A stretch of 31,041 nt of DNA. Origin: Chloroflexota bacterium (GTDB taxonomy: Bacteria; Chloroflexota; Anaerolineae; J102). The notes below the pieces were generated by a model that worked only from the letters and a program-made list of their open reading frames with translations, ran no database searches and was not told the origin of the DNA. The stretch is from contig PIVW01000009.1 in the NCBI GenBank assembly GCA_003353825.1, positions 1 through 31,041 on the forward strand, written 5' to 3'. Numbering within the stretch: position 1 is the first letter of the stretch; each line of letters starts with the position of its first letter. Of the stretch, positions 1 to 6,938 are shown piece by piece. Both the position numbers and the translations under genes were made by a program.

Positions 1-1
1 C

Positions 2-184
2 TGTATGTGGGAACATGGCTTGGCCCAGGAGCAGGGAGAGACGCTGCACAGTAATCTAGCTCAAGGTTGACTCAAAGCGAATCACAAAGACAACCCAGAT
101 CCCACCTCGCAACCTCTGCGCTGTACCAGTTACCAGCATATTGTGGAGGCGGTGAAGATTGCGGCTGAGAAGATGGAGGAGTGA
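2..184 (+). other. Possible remnant of an unrecognised gene 3' end
   Basis: One frame reads from the window edge to a TGA at 182-184 with a single TGA at 68-70. The last stretch, ending in VEAVKIAAEKMEE, looks like a genuine helical protein C-terminus. I do not recognise the family. It may be the tail of a gene lying outside the window that carries an in-frame stop, or chance. The rest of positions 1-220 shows no other convincing feature. Confidence 0.2.
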
Positions 185-220
185 TATGCAATGACCTGAG
201 CCAGCCCTAAACCCAGGCCA

Positions 221-249
221 TTGCATCGTTTGAATAATTGGGATACAAT
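221..249 (+). promoter_or_regulatory. Sigma-70-like promoter of the vapBC pair
   Basis: A -35 box TTGCAT (221-226) and a -10 box TACAAT (244-249) are separated by exactly 17 bases. They lie about 40 bases before the antitoxin ATG at 291, which has an AAAGGA ribosome binding site at 278-283. Antitoxins of this class usually repress their own promoter, but I see no clear palindromic operator. Confidence 0.5.
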
Positions 250-290
250 CTTGATATGTAATACGAATTCATCATCGAAAGGATTTCTGT

Positions 291-497
291 ATGACTTCAG
301 TGTCAGTGTCACCCAAATTCCAGATCGTCATTCCCAAGGCTATCCGCGAGGCTTTGAATATTCGGCCAGGGCAGAAAGTGCAGGTTATCCAGTACCAAAA
401 CCGCATTGAACTCATCCCAATCATGCCCATCGAACGTGCGCGTGGTTTCTTGAAAGGCATCAATACATCGGTGCCTCGTGAAGGGGATCGCGTATGA
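291..497 (+). CDS. AbrB/MazE-fold (SpoVT-AbrB) antitoxin, VapB-type
   Basis: This 68-residue protein should be the labile antitoxin of a type II toxin-antitoxin pair. Residues about 5-45 form the swapped-hairpin AbrB DNA-binding domain: KFQIVIPKAIREAL is followed by RPGQKVQV and a final strand with IELIPI. Residues 46-68 would be the toxin-binding tail. The start has an AAAGGA site 7 bases upstream and a good promoter. Its stop overlaps the start of the PIN toxin gene (ATGA at 494-497), so the two are translationally coupled. Assignment to the AbrB family is firm. The pairing with the PIN toxin rests on the overlap, which is typical of vapBC. Confidence 0.88.
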   Translation: MTSVSVSPKFQIVIPKAIREALNIRPGQKVQVIQYQNRIELIPIMPIERARGFLKGINTSVPREGDRV

Positions 498-880
498 ATG
501 TTGTGGATTCCTCAGGTTGGCTGGAGTATTTCGCTGACGGACCCAACGCCGACTTCTTTGCCCCTGGCATTGAAGAGATGGCAGATATTCTTGTTCCAAC
601 TATCAGTTTGTACGAAGTATTCAAACGTGTTTTTCAGCAGAAAGGGGAGGATAGGGCTCTTGAGGCAGTCGCTGTGATGATGCAGGGAGAAGTTGTGGGT
701 ATGGATGCCACGATAGCAATTAGTGCTGCGAAGCTGTCAGATGAGTTGAAAATCCCCATGGCAGATAGCATTATGCTTGCGACGGCACGTAATCATGAAG
801 CTGAGTTTTGGACACAGGATGCTGATTTCGCTTCGATACCAGATGTGAGGTACACGAGTTCAAAACCGATGCCCGAATGA
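494..880 (+). CDS. PIN-domain ribonuclease toxin, VapC-type
   Basis: A 128-residue single PIN domain, the size normal for VapC toxins, which cleave tRNA or rRNA with Mg2+ or Mn2+. The acidic residues expected for metal binding are all present: Asp5 (VVDSSGW), Glu41 (LYEVFK), Asp91 (MADSIML), and Asp109/Asp111 (TQDADF). The gene overlaps the antitoxin by four bases. No frame damage is visible, so this module looks functional, unlike most of its neighbours. The RNA target cannot be predicted from sequence. Confidence 0.9.
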   Translation: MNVVDSSGWLEYFADGPNADFFAPGIEEMADILVPTISLYEVFKRVFQQKGEDRALEAVAVMMQGEVVGMDATIAISAAKLSDELKIPMADSIMLATARNHEAEFWTQDADFASIPDVRYTSSKPMPE

Positions 881-907
881 CGATCAAAATCTGGCGATAT
901 CAGAATT

Positions 908-1099
908 ATGCTGAAATCAATACCTGAATTCAAAAACGAGGATGAGGAGCGCCAGTTTTGGGCCGAACATGATTCCAGCGATTATCTCGATTGGGATCAA
1001 GCGGAACGTGTGATTTTCCCCAAGTTGAAACCTTCAGCAGAGACCATCTCTCTGCGTATGCCAGAGTTCATACCGAATCCGGTAAGGAAAACTCAGTGA
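908..1099 (+). pseudogene. CopG-family (PF12441-like) antitoxin, C-terminally truncated
   Basis: A 63-residue ORF. Residues 4-49 match the usual opening of the CopG antitoxin family: IPEFKNEDEERQFW, then SSDYLDWDQAERV and KPSAETISLRMPE. Full-length members continue for about 25 more residues with the two helices of the ribbon-helix-helix fold. Here the protein switches to an unrelated tail (FIPNPVRKTQ) and stops, so the DNA-binding fold is incomplete. No BrnT-like toxin gene lies next to it. Its TGA (1097-1099) overlaps the GTG start (1096) of the restriction enzyme gene. It is either a relic truncated when the next gene arrived, or a short leader peptide coupled to it. Confidence 0.6.
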
Positions 1100-1941
1100 C
1101 CAATTCGAGTAGGCAACCCCTAGCAGAGGTATTCGGTTCTCCTAGCAGTAATCTATCAGATCGGGCTGAACGATATCGCAAACTAAAGCTATGCCCTTAC
1201 AATAATAGAGTCCCAAATTGCACAAAAGATAAAGCAAATGATCCTCTTGGCGTTTGCAGCATTAACTTCTATAACGACGGTATCGTCGAGCCAATAATCA
1301 CATGCCCAATTCGTTTTCGTCAGGATTGGATCATTGCAGAGGATGCGGCTGCATTCTTCTTCGGATCATCGACCTCATGGACATCTCTGTCCGAGGTGAA
1401 ACTGAGAGATAAAGAGGGTCAATCCGCTGGCAATATTGATTTGGTTTTGGTTGCTTATGATGAAGGCGGGATAGTAGTTGATTTCGGTTCGCTTGAAGTT
1501 CAGGCTGTCTACATATCAGGTAATGTACGACGACCCTTCGAATATTACCTGGAGGATCGAAAGAATCGTCAGAATATGGATTGGGGACAGCTTGCAAATT
1601 ACTAACCTCGTCCTGATTTCCTGTCTTCATCACGGAAGCGGTTGGTTCCGCAGATGTTGCACAAAGGTGGAATCCTCAAAGACTGGGGGAAGAAACAGGC
1701 GGTCGCAATTCAGCGTACATTCTATGAAACACTACCGCAACTGCCAGAAGTTTCGCGTGAAAAAGCGGAGATTGCCTAGTTTTTATCTGATTTGGAACGC
1801 ATCGACAATCGGATCCAGTTAGCATTATCGAGGACAATTTATACAGAATTCCAGCCAGCGCTGAATACGATCACGACACCGATGGCTGGCGATGTCGCGG
1901 ACTTCGTTGACATTCTGCAAAATAAACTCGATGAGAAATAA
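1096..1941 (+). pseudogene. NotI-family type II restriction endonuclease, interrupted by two in-frame stops
   Basis: The frame from GTG 1096 runs 281 codons to TAA 1939-1941 but has a TAA at 1603-1605 (codon 170) and a TAG at 1777-1779. The reading frame and protein-like sequence continue unchanged after each stop (PRPDFLSSSRKRLVPQ, then FLSDLERIDNR). Four cysteines, C33, C42, C54 and C70, match the NotI iron-binding Cys4 site. The catalytic D-(E-x-Q) core is visible as Asp115 and Glu134-Val-Gln136 (SLEVQ), equivalent to the D...ExQ of NotI. The second stop sits where a Trp would fit (EIA-stop-FLSDL), consistent with TGG to TAG. A ribosome site GGTAAGG lies at 1081-1087. As written, only the first 169 residues would be made. 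The methylase gene follows 47 bases later. Confidence 0.72.
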
Positions 1942-1988
1942 GATGGAAATCCACCAGATGCTCCAGTAATTGCGGATGTGGTGCTATC

Positions 1989-2885
1989 ATGACTTTACAA
2001 CCATCACTATTCGATCAAGAAAACATATCAAATAGTGCGAAAGAGTCTCGATCTGATGTTGTCAACGTTGCATCAGTACCGATGCGCAGCCCATTTCGTT
2101 ATGCCGGTGGAAAGACTTGGCTCGTACCGCGAATAAGAATGTGGCTGAAGAAGAGGGGCGGGCCTGACAATGAGTTGTTTGAGATATTTGCCGGTGGTGG
2201 GATTGTCAGTCTGACTGCTGTCTTCGAGAACCTGATCGGATCTGCGACGATGGTGGAGCTGGATGAAGGTGTGGCTGCCGTATGGCAAGCTATCACCGAA
2301 GGTGATGCCCAATGGTTGGCCGACCGAATAATGACCTTTGAACTCACGTCAGAGTCAGCGCGAGATGCAATCGCACAAGGCGATCAATCTACCAAACACC
2401 TGGCATTTGCAACCATTGTTAAGAACCGAGTCAACCGTGGCGGTATCCTGGCTGATGGTGCAGGTTTTGTGAAACATGGTGAGAATGGTAAGGGAATACA
2501 TTCACGATGGTATCCCAAAACACTCAAACGTCGCATTCTTGAAATAGACCTTGTTCGAGAAAGAATCAACTTCATTCACGGCGATGGTTTTGAAATCTGC
2601 CAGAAGAATGAATCTCGTACGGATGCCCTCTTTTTCATCGATCCTCCCTATGTGAAAGCTGGCAGACGTTTATACAGATATTCAGAAATGGATCATGCGG
2701 CTCTATTTGAACAAGCGTCCCGCCTCAAGGGTGACTTTTTGATGACCTATGACAACAACATTGAAATTCGGCAACTTGCAGAGGATTACGGATTTGAGAT
2801 GCAGCAAATTGCAATGAAAACGACGCATCATGCCGAAGAAACGGAGTTACTGATTGGAAGGAATCTTGAGTGGTTGGATTGTTAG
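1989..2885 (+). CDS. D12-class (Dam-like) DNA N6-adenine methyltransferase
   Basis: This 298-residue enzyme should transfer methyl from S-adenosylmethionine to N6 of adenine in a specific DNA site. FRYAGGK (36-42) and EIFAGGG (65-71) form the cofactor-binding region, and DPPY (218-221) is the catalytic motif. This order places it in the D12/alpha class with Dam. A short target-recognition region lies between about 100 and 200. It follows the broken NotI-family nuclease gene and is very probably its protective partner. It appears complete and may still act as an orphan methylase. Sequence of the DUF3800 family begins immediately at its stop codon, suggesting a recombination junction. Confidence 0.88.
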   Translation: MTLQPSLFDQENISNSAKESRSDVVNVASVPMRSPFRYAGGKTWLVPRIRMWLKKRGGPDNELFEIFAGGGIVSLTAVFENLIGSATMVELDEGVAAVWQAITEGDAQWLADRIMTFELTSESARDAIAQGDQSTKHLAFATIVKNRVNRGGILADGAGFVKHGENGKGIHSRWYPKTLKRRILEIDLVRERINFIHGDGFEICQKNESRTDALFFIDPPYVKAGRRLYRYSEMDHAALFEQASRLKGDFLMTYDNNIEIRQLAEDYGFEMQQIAMKTTHHAEETELLIGRNLEWLDC

Positions 2886-3259
2886 CGATCTTTTATTCAA
2901 AGGACGGCGGGTACAAGATCGTATTCTCGAGGCGTGGCAAATCTGACCGCACAGCCGCCTTGAACCAAGCGCTAAAAGCTGCCCGTGAACGCTTTGACAC
3001 ACAATGGAATATGAGAAGCGTTGCCGCGGTTCATGTATCTGCCGACATTCCCGGCAATCGGGCTGGCTTGCAAGCGGTGGATTATTTCACATGGGCATTA
3101 CAGCGGCTTTACGAGAGAGGTGAAGATCGCTACCTCACATATTTGTGGCCGGCAGTGCACCTGGTCCAGGATATTGACGACAAGCGTAAGGCAGGCTATG
3201 GCGTGTATTACACACAAAGAAAGCCGCTCAATGCGGCGGCTCTGGCATGGCGGAAATAA
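2870..3259 (+). pseudogene. DUF3800-family protein, C-terminal half only
   Basis: A 129-codon frame opening at GTG 2870. From about residue 7 it matches the second half of DUF3800 proteins (RNase H-like fold, often in mobile regions): the GLQAVDYFTWALQRLYER helix, then LWPAVHLVQDIDD and GYGVYYTQRKPLN. The N-terminal half, with the initial Asp-Glu-Ser motif of the family, is missing. The first residues derive from the methylase 3' end in another frame. It overlaps that gene by 16 bases and has no ribosome site of its own. I read it as a gene fragment left by a deletion or insertion at about 2880. Confidence 0.6.
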
Positions 3260-3402
3260 AAAAGCCAGGGATATAGGATTGTATAGACCGTAGTCCTACA
3301 ATCACACGGCATGGAGCCGAATTTTGTCCGCTGGCAACATCAGTATAGCAAAACCACAGAAAATGTCAACCCTCTTTCGTATTATCATCCCCTCCCCAGT
3401 TA

Positions 3403-3478
3403 GGAGGATCACCCTGACCACCCACTACTTCGGCCAACGCATCAAACGCAACGAAGACCCCGCCTGCTCATCGGGCAA
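3403..3478 (+). pseudogene. Decayed duplicate of the 5' end of the downstream xanthine dehydrogenase-type gene
   Basis: Positions 3416-3462 match 4607-4653, the start of the intact gene, at 42 of 47 bases, and encode the same TTHYFGQRIKRNEDP. The start codon position reads CTG (3414-3416) instead of ATG, although a GGAGG ribosome site remains at 3403-3407. One base is missing after GACCCCG, which shifts the frame, and similarity ends near 3478. It is a remnant of a paralogue, or of the same gene before insertion of the 1.1 kb that now separates the two copies. Confidence 0.65.
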
Positions 3479-3511
3479 TCTCTTTCTCAAGGCGCTTTTG
3501 GGAGAAACCTC

Positions 3512-3937
3512 ATGACCACAAAAGATGTTCGATGGATGCAACGGTACAAGCATTTTGTACAAGCTTTTTCGCAACTCAAAAAGGCCGTCGAACTCGCCCA
3601 GCAACGTTCACTTTCGGAACTGGAGGAGCAGGGCTTAATCCAGTCCTTTGAATATACGCATGAATTGTCATAGAATGTTTTGAAAGATTTTCTCGAAGAG
3701 CAGGGAGTGGGTGACCTGTATGGCTCGAGAGACAGCACGCGCCAGGCCTTCAAACTCGGTATAATAGAGAACGGCGAAGTTTGGATGGACATGATTAAGA
3801 GTAGAAACCTCTCCATACAAACGTATATTAAGGACGTGGCCAGGGAGAGATCAGAGAAAATCATTAAAAACTATTTCCCAGAATTCAGCCGTTTGAACGA
3901 AACGATGAAACCGAAATTGAATGGAGAGCAACTATGA
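3512..3937 (+). pseudogene. HI0074/HepT-like HEPN protein (MNT partner), in-frame TAG
   Basis: The frame from ATG 3512 gives MTTKDVRWMQRY, then EQGLIQSFEYTHELS, a TAG (3671-3673), and VLKDFLEEQG through to a TGA at 3935-3937. It totals 141 codons, normal for the nucleotidyltransferase substrate-binding family. Family members usually have Trp where the TAG stands (ELAWK-LKDYL), so a single TGG to TAG change is likely. The HepT RX4HXY motif is altered too: RNLSIQTY has Gln in place of the catalytic His, while Tyr is kept. The cognate MNT nucleotidyltransferase gene, normally adjacent, is absent. An NYN scrap follows instead. I take it as an inactivated toxin-type gene. Confidence 0.68.
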
Positions 3938-4022
3938 GATCGGCTATGTCAGCGTCGTCAAGACAGAATAAAAGGGTTCGGATGTGATCCTGGCCACGCA
4001 CCTACTCATAGACATCTTATAG
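3936..4022 (+). pseudogene. NYN/PIN-like domain protein fragment
   Basis: A 28-codon stretch reads YVSVVKTE, TAA (3969-3971), KGSDVILATHLLID and then TAG. This resembles the core of NYN-domain (LabA-like) nucleases, whose signature is KTEEKGSDVNLA-HLL-D with a catalytic Asp. The TAA occupies a position usually Glu or Lys. Nothing before or after belongs to the domain, so only this piece remains. The match is short but distinctive. Confidence 0.4.
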
Positions 4023-4034
4023 GACACTGAGCAG

Positions 4035-4571
4035 ATGGATTATTCTGGGATTATCGAAGAGTTAAAACAGGCATCATTATTCGATCTATATCGCTTGAAC
4101 GTCGCCATTCACCACCAACTCGAAGACCCACAGCGGTTACGAGAAATCAAGAGAAATTTGAGGCCCGGTCAGATAGTCAACTATTTTGACAGCACAGAAA
4201 ATAGGTTGATTGAAGCCGAGGTAATCGAAATGAAGAGAACACGATTGTTGGTGAAAAATACCCATGACAAAAAACTGTGGACTATCCCATTCTATTGGGT
4301 CAATTTGGCTCAGGTAGACACAGACATTGCCCTCTCATCAAAAACAGGAATTAAGAAAAGTCAGCTTAAAGTCGGCGACAGGGTCGGATTTCAGGATAAG
4401 CACAACAATGATGTGTATGGCGAAGTGATTAGACTAAATCAAAAAACGGCGACACTCGTCACAGATGACAAGGTTAAATGGCGGGTTTCGTACGGATTTT
4501 TAGATTTTGTGATTGACGGGGAGCCAGAGCATCCGAATCTGATAGAAGGTCAGGTTTTGGATGTGAAATAA
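4035..4571 (+). CDS. Uncharacterised protein with two SH3/KOW-like beta-barrel repeats
   Basis: A 178-residue soluble protein of unknown function. Residues 1-38 are helical (IIEELKQASLFDLYRLNVAI). Two similar units follow: LRPGQIVNYFD...EAEVIEMKRTRLLVK...WTIPFYWVNL (about 42-92) and LKVGDRVGFQD...YGEVIRLNQKTATLVTD...WRVSYGFLDFVID (about 111-160). Each has the G-x-x-V opening, the V-I-x-x central strand and the aromatic closing strand of small nucleic-acid-binding barrels of the KOW/SH3 type. The frame is undamaged although the genes before it are broken. It is not obviously part of an operon. Nucleic acid or chromatin-like binding is only an inference from the fold. Confidence 0.6.
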   Translation: MDYSGIIEELKQASLFDLYRLNVAIHHQLEDPQRLREIKRNLRPGQIVNYFDSTENRLIEAEVIEMKRTRLLVKNTHDKKLWTIPFYWVNLAQVDTDIALSSKTGIKKSQLKVGDRVGFQDKHNNDVYGEVIRLNQKTATLVTDDKVKWRVSYGFLDFVIDGEPEHPNLIEGQVLDVK

Positions 4572-4604
4572 ATCGGAAACTTATCTCAGAAAAGGAAGCA
4601 CACT

Positions 4605-6938
4605 ATGACAACCCGTTATTTCGGCCAACGCATCAAACGCAATGAAGACCCCGTCCTGCTCACCGGCGAGGCCCTGTTCACCGATGACGTGAACCTGCCC
4701 GGCATGCTGCACGCCGCTTTTGTGCGTAGCGATTACGCGCATGGCCGCATCCTCAGTATCGATAGCGAGGATGCCCGCGATATGGAAGGTGTGGTCGCCA
4801 TCTACACCGCCGCGGACCTGGGCGATTACTGGCAGCCCGGCCCCCTCCTGGTATCGCCACCCCCCATCAAGGACATCATCTTCCACGAGCGCACCCATGT
4901 GCCCCTGGCCAAAGACAAAGTGCGCCACGTGGGCGAACCCATCGCCATCGTCATTGCCGAGAGCCGCTACCTCGCCGAAGACGCGGCTGAAGCGATCTTC
5001 GTCGATATCGAGTCGTTACAAGCGGTGGTCGATATGGAAAAAGCGCTAGAGCCGGACGCGCCCCTCATCCACGAAGATTTGGATTCGAACATGGCCTCGC
5101 ATGTGGTGCAGCACAAGGGGGATTACGAGACGGCTAAGGCTGAGGCGGATCTGGTGGTCAGCCGCCGTTTCTATTACGACCACGGCGTGGCTGCCGCCAT
5201 GGAGAACCGCGGGATCGTGGCCGACTGGGACCGCAAAACTCAGCAACTGACTATGTGGGATACCACCCAGGCCCCCATTCCCATCCGCAATGGCATCGCC
5301 GGCATGCTGAGCCTGTCGGAATCGCAGGTGCGGGTGATCGCCCCCTTCATCGGCGGCGGCTTCGGTCCCAAGATCATGATGTTCTATCCTGAAGAGGTGC
5401 TGTTACCCTGGGCATCGATGCAACTCAACCGCCCCATCAAGTGGATCGAAGATCGCCGCGAGAACTTCATGGCCACCACCCACGAACGGGATCAGCTACA
5501 CTGGTCGGAGATGGCCCTGAGCAAAGATGGCCAGGTGCTTGGCGTCAAGGACAGCTTCATTCATGACAGCGGCGCCTACGACACCTACGGCCTCACCTGC
5601 CCCATCAACAGCCAATGCACACTGTTGGGCTGCTATGATGTGGCCAACTACACCTCCGAATTCAAGGTCGCCTTCACCAACAAGATGTTCGTCATGCCCT
5701 TCCGCGGCGCCGGCCGCCAGCATGGTGTTTTTGTGATGGAACGCCTGCTGGACCTGGCTGCCAAAGAACTGGACATCGATCGCGCCGAAATCCGTCGCCG
5801 CAACTTCATCCAGCCCGAGCAATTCCCCTACAATAACGAGATCATCTTCCAGGATTTCGCGCCGCTTGTGTATGACAGTGGCAACTACGAGCCCGCCCTG
5901 GACGAAGCCCTGGAACTGGTCGGCTACAAGCAATTCCTCGAAGAGGAACAGCCGCGGCTGCGAGCCGAAGGGCGCCATGTGGGCTTGGGTATCGTCAGTT
6001 ATGTGGAGGGCACCGGCATCGGACCGTATGAGGGCGCCAGGGTGCAGGTCGAGGCCAGCGGCAAGGTGAGCGTCGTCACCGGTATCGGCACACAGGGCCA
6101 GGGGCATTACACCTCCTTCGCCCAGGTGGCGGCCGATCAGTTAGGAGTCGATGTGGGCGAAGTGCGCCTGGTAACGGGCGACACCGCTGCCTTTCATTGG
6201 GGCACCGGTACCTTTGCCAGCCGCGGAGCGGTAGTGGCGGGCAATGCCATCCACGGGGCCGCTGTGGCTGTGCGCAAGAAAATCCTGCACGTTGCCGGCG
6301 AAGAGATGGAGGTGGCGCCGGAGGATCTGGAGCTGGTCGATGGCACGGTGCGTGTCAAGGGCGCGCCTGATACCGCCATCAAGCTAGGGGATCTGGCGCA
6401 GCGGGCCAACCCCCTGCGCGGTGCGGTCAAGCACGACCATGAGCCGGGCCTGGAAGCGACTGCCTATTTTGGGCCGGAACGGGGGGCCACTGCCAGTGGC
6501 ATCCACGCCATGATCGTCGAGGTAGACCCGGAGACGGCGATGGTCGAGATAAAAAAATATGTGACGGTGCACGACTGCGGCCGGGTGATCAATCCCCTGA
6601 TTTTAGATGGCCAGATTCACGGCGGCATCGCTATGGGTATCGGCAACGCTTTTTACGAAAAAGTGATCTACGACGACAATGGCCAGATGCTCAACGCTTC
6701 TCTTATGGATTATCTCATTCCTACCAGTATGGAGGTGCCGCACATCGATGTCGGCCATATCGAGACCCCCTCACCGCTGAATCCGTTGGGCACCAAAGGT
6801 GCAGGGGAGGCAGGTGCTATCCCCACCGGCGCCGCGTTTGCTCAGGCAGTGGAGGACGCCCTGACTGATTACGATCTCGAAATCCTTGAGATACCCTTGA
6901 GTCCTAACCGCCTGTTCGAGATCATGCAACAAGCGTGA
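4605..6938 (+). CDS. Xanthine/CO dehydrogenase-family molybdopterin-binding large subunit
   Basis: This 777-residue protein is the catalytic subunit of a molybdenum hydroxylase, with an N-terminal a/b-hammerhead domain (about 15-125) and the two-part molybdopterin-binding domain after it. GGGFGPK (250-256) contacts the cofactor. PFRGAGR (365-371) matches the form II loop rather than the AYRCSFR loop of true CO dehydrogenase, so CO oxidation is unlikely. GTKGAGEAGAIP carries the catalytic Glu735. Length is normal. The FAD and 2Fe-2S subunits that such enzymes need are not in this window, so they must be encoded elsewhere. The start is fixed by the AAAAGGAAG site at 4590-4598. A nucleoside-type importer lies downstream, which hints at a purine or other N-heterocycle substrate. 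Confidence 0.9.
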   Translation: MTTRYFGQRIKRNEDPVLLTGEALFTDDVNLPGMLHAAFVRSDYAHGRILSIDSEDARDMEGVVAIYTAADLGDYWQPGPLLVSPPPIKDIIFHERTHVPLAKDKVRHVGEPIAIVIAESRYLAEDAAEAIFVDIESLQAVVDMEKALEPDAPLIHEDLDSNMASHVVQHKGDYETAKAEADLVVSRRFYYDHGVAAAMENRGIVADWDRKTQQLTMWDTTQAPIPIRNGIAGMLSLSESQVRVIAPFIGGGFGPKIMMFYPEEVLLPWASMQLNRPIKWIEDRRENFMATTHERDQLHWSEMALSKDGQVLGVKDSFIHDSGAYDTYGLTCPINSQCTLLGCYDVANYTSEFKVAFTNKMFVMPFRGAGRQHGVFVMERLLDLAAKELDIDRAEIRRRNFIQPEQFPYNNEIIFQDFAPLVYDSGNYEPALDEALELVGYKQFLEEEQPRLRAEGRHVGLGIVSYVEGTGIGPYEGARVQVEASGKVSVVTGIGTQGQGHYTSFAQVAADQLGVDVGEVRLVTGDTAAFHWGTGTFASRGAVVAGNAIHGAAVAVRKKILHVAGEEMEVAPEDLELVDGTVRVKGAPDTAIKLGDLAQRANPLRGAVKHDHEPGLEATAYFGPERGATASGIHAMIVEVDPETAMVEIKKYVTVHDCGRVINPLILDGQIHGGIAMGIGNAFYEKVIYDDNGQMLNASLMDYLIPTSMEVPHIDVGHIETPSPLNPLGTKGAGEAGAIPTGAAFAQAVEDALTDYDLEILEIPLSPNRLFEIMQQA

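Noticed and set aside
1478..1822. Frameshift explanation for the NotI-like gene using the second plus-strand frame
   Set aside because: The family-like sequence after codon 170 continues in the original frame, so the break is a stop codon rather than a frameshift.
5496..6107. 203-codon minus-strand frame inside the molybdenum hydroxylase gene
   Set aside because: Shadow of a GC-rich real gene with complete family motifs on the plus strand.
4605..6938. Aerobic CO dehydrogenase CoxL
   Set aside because: The active loop reads PFRGAGR, not the AYRCSFR of genuine CO-oxidising enzymes, and no coxM or coxS gene is adjacent.
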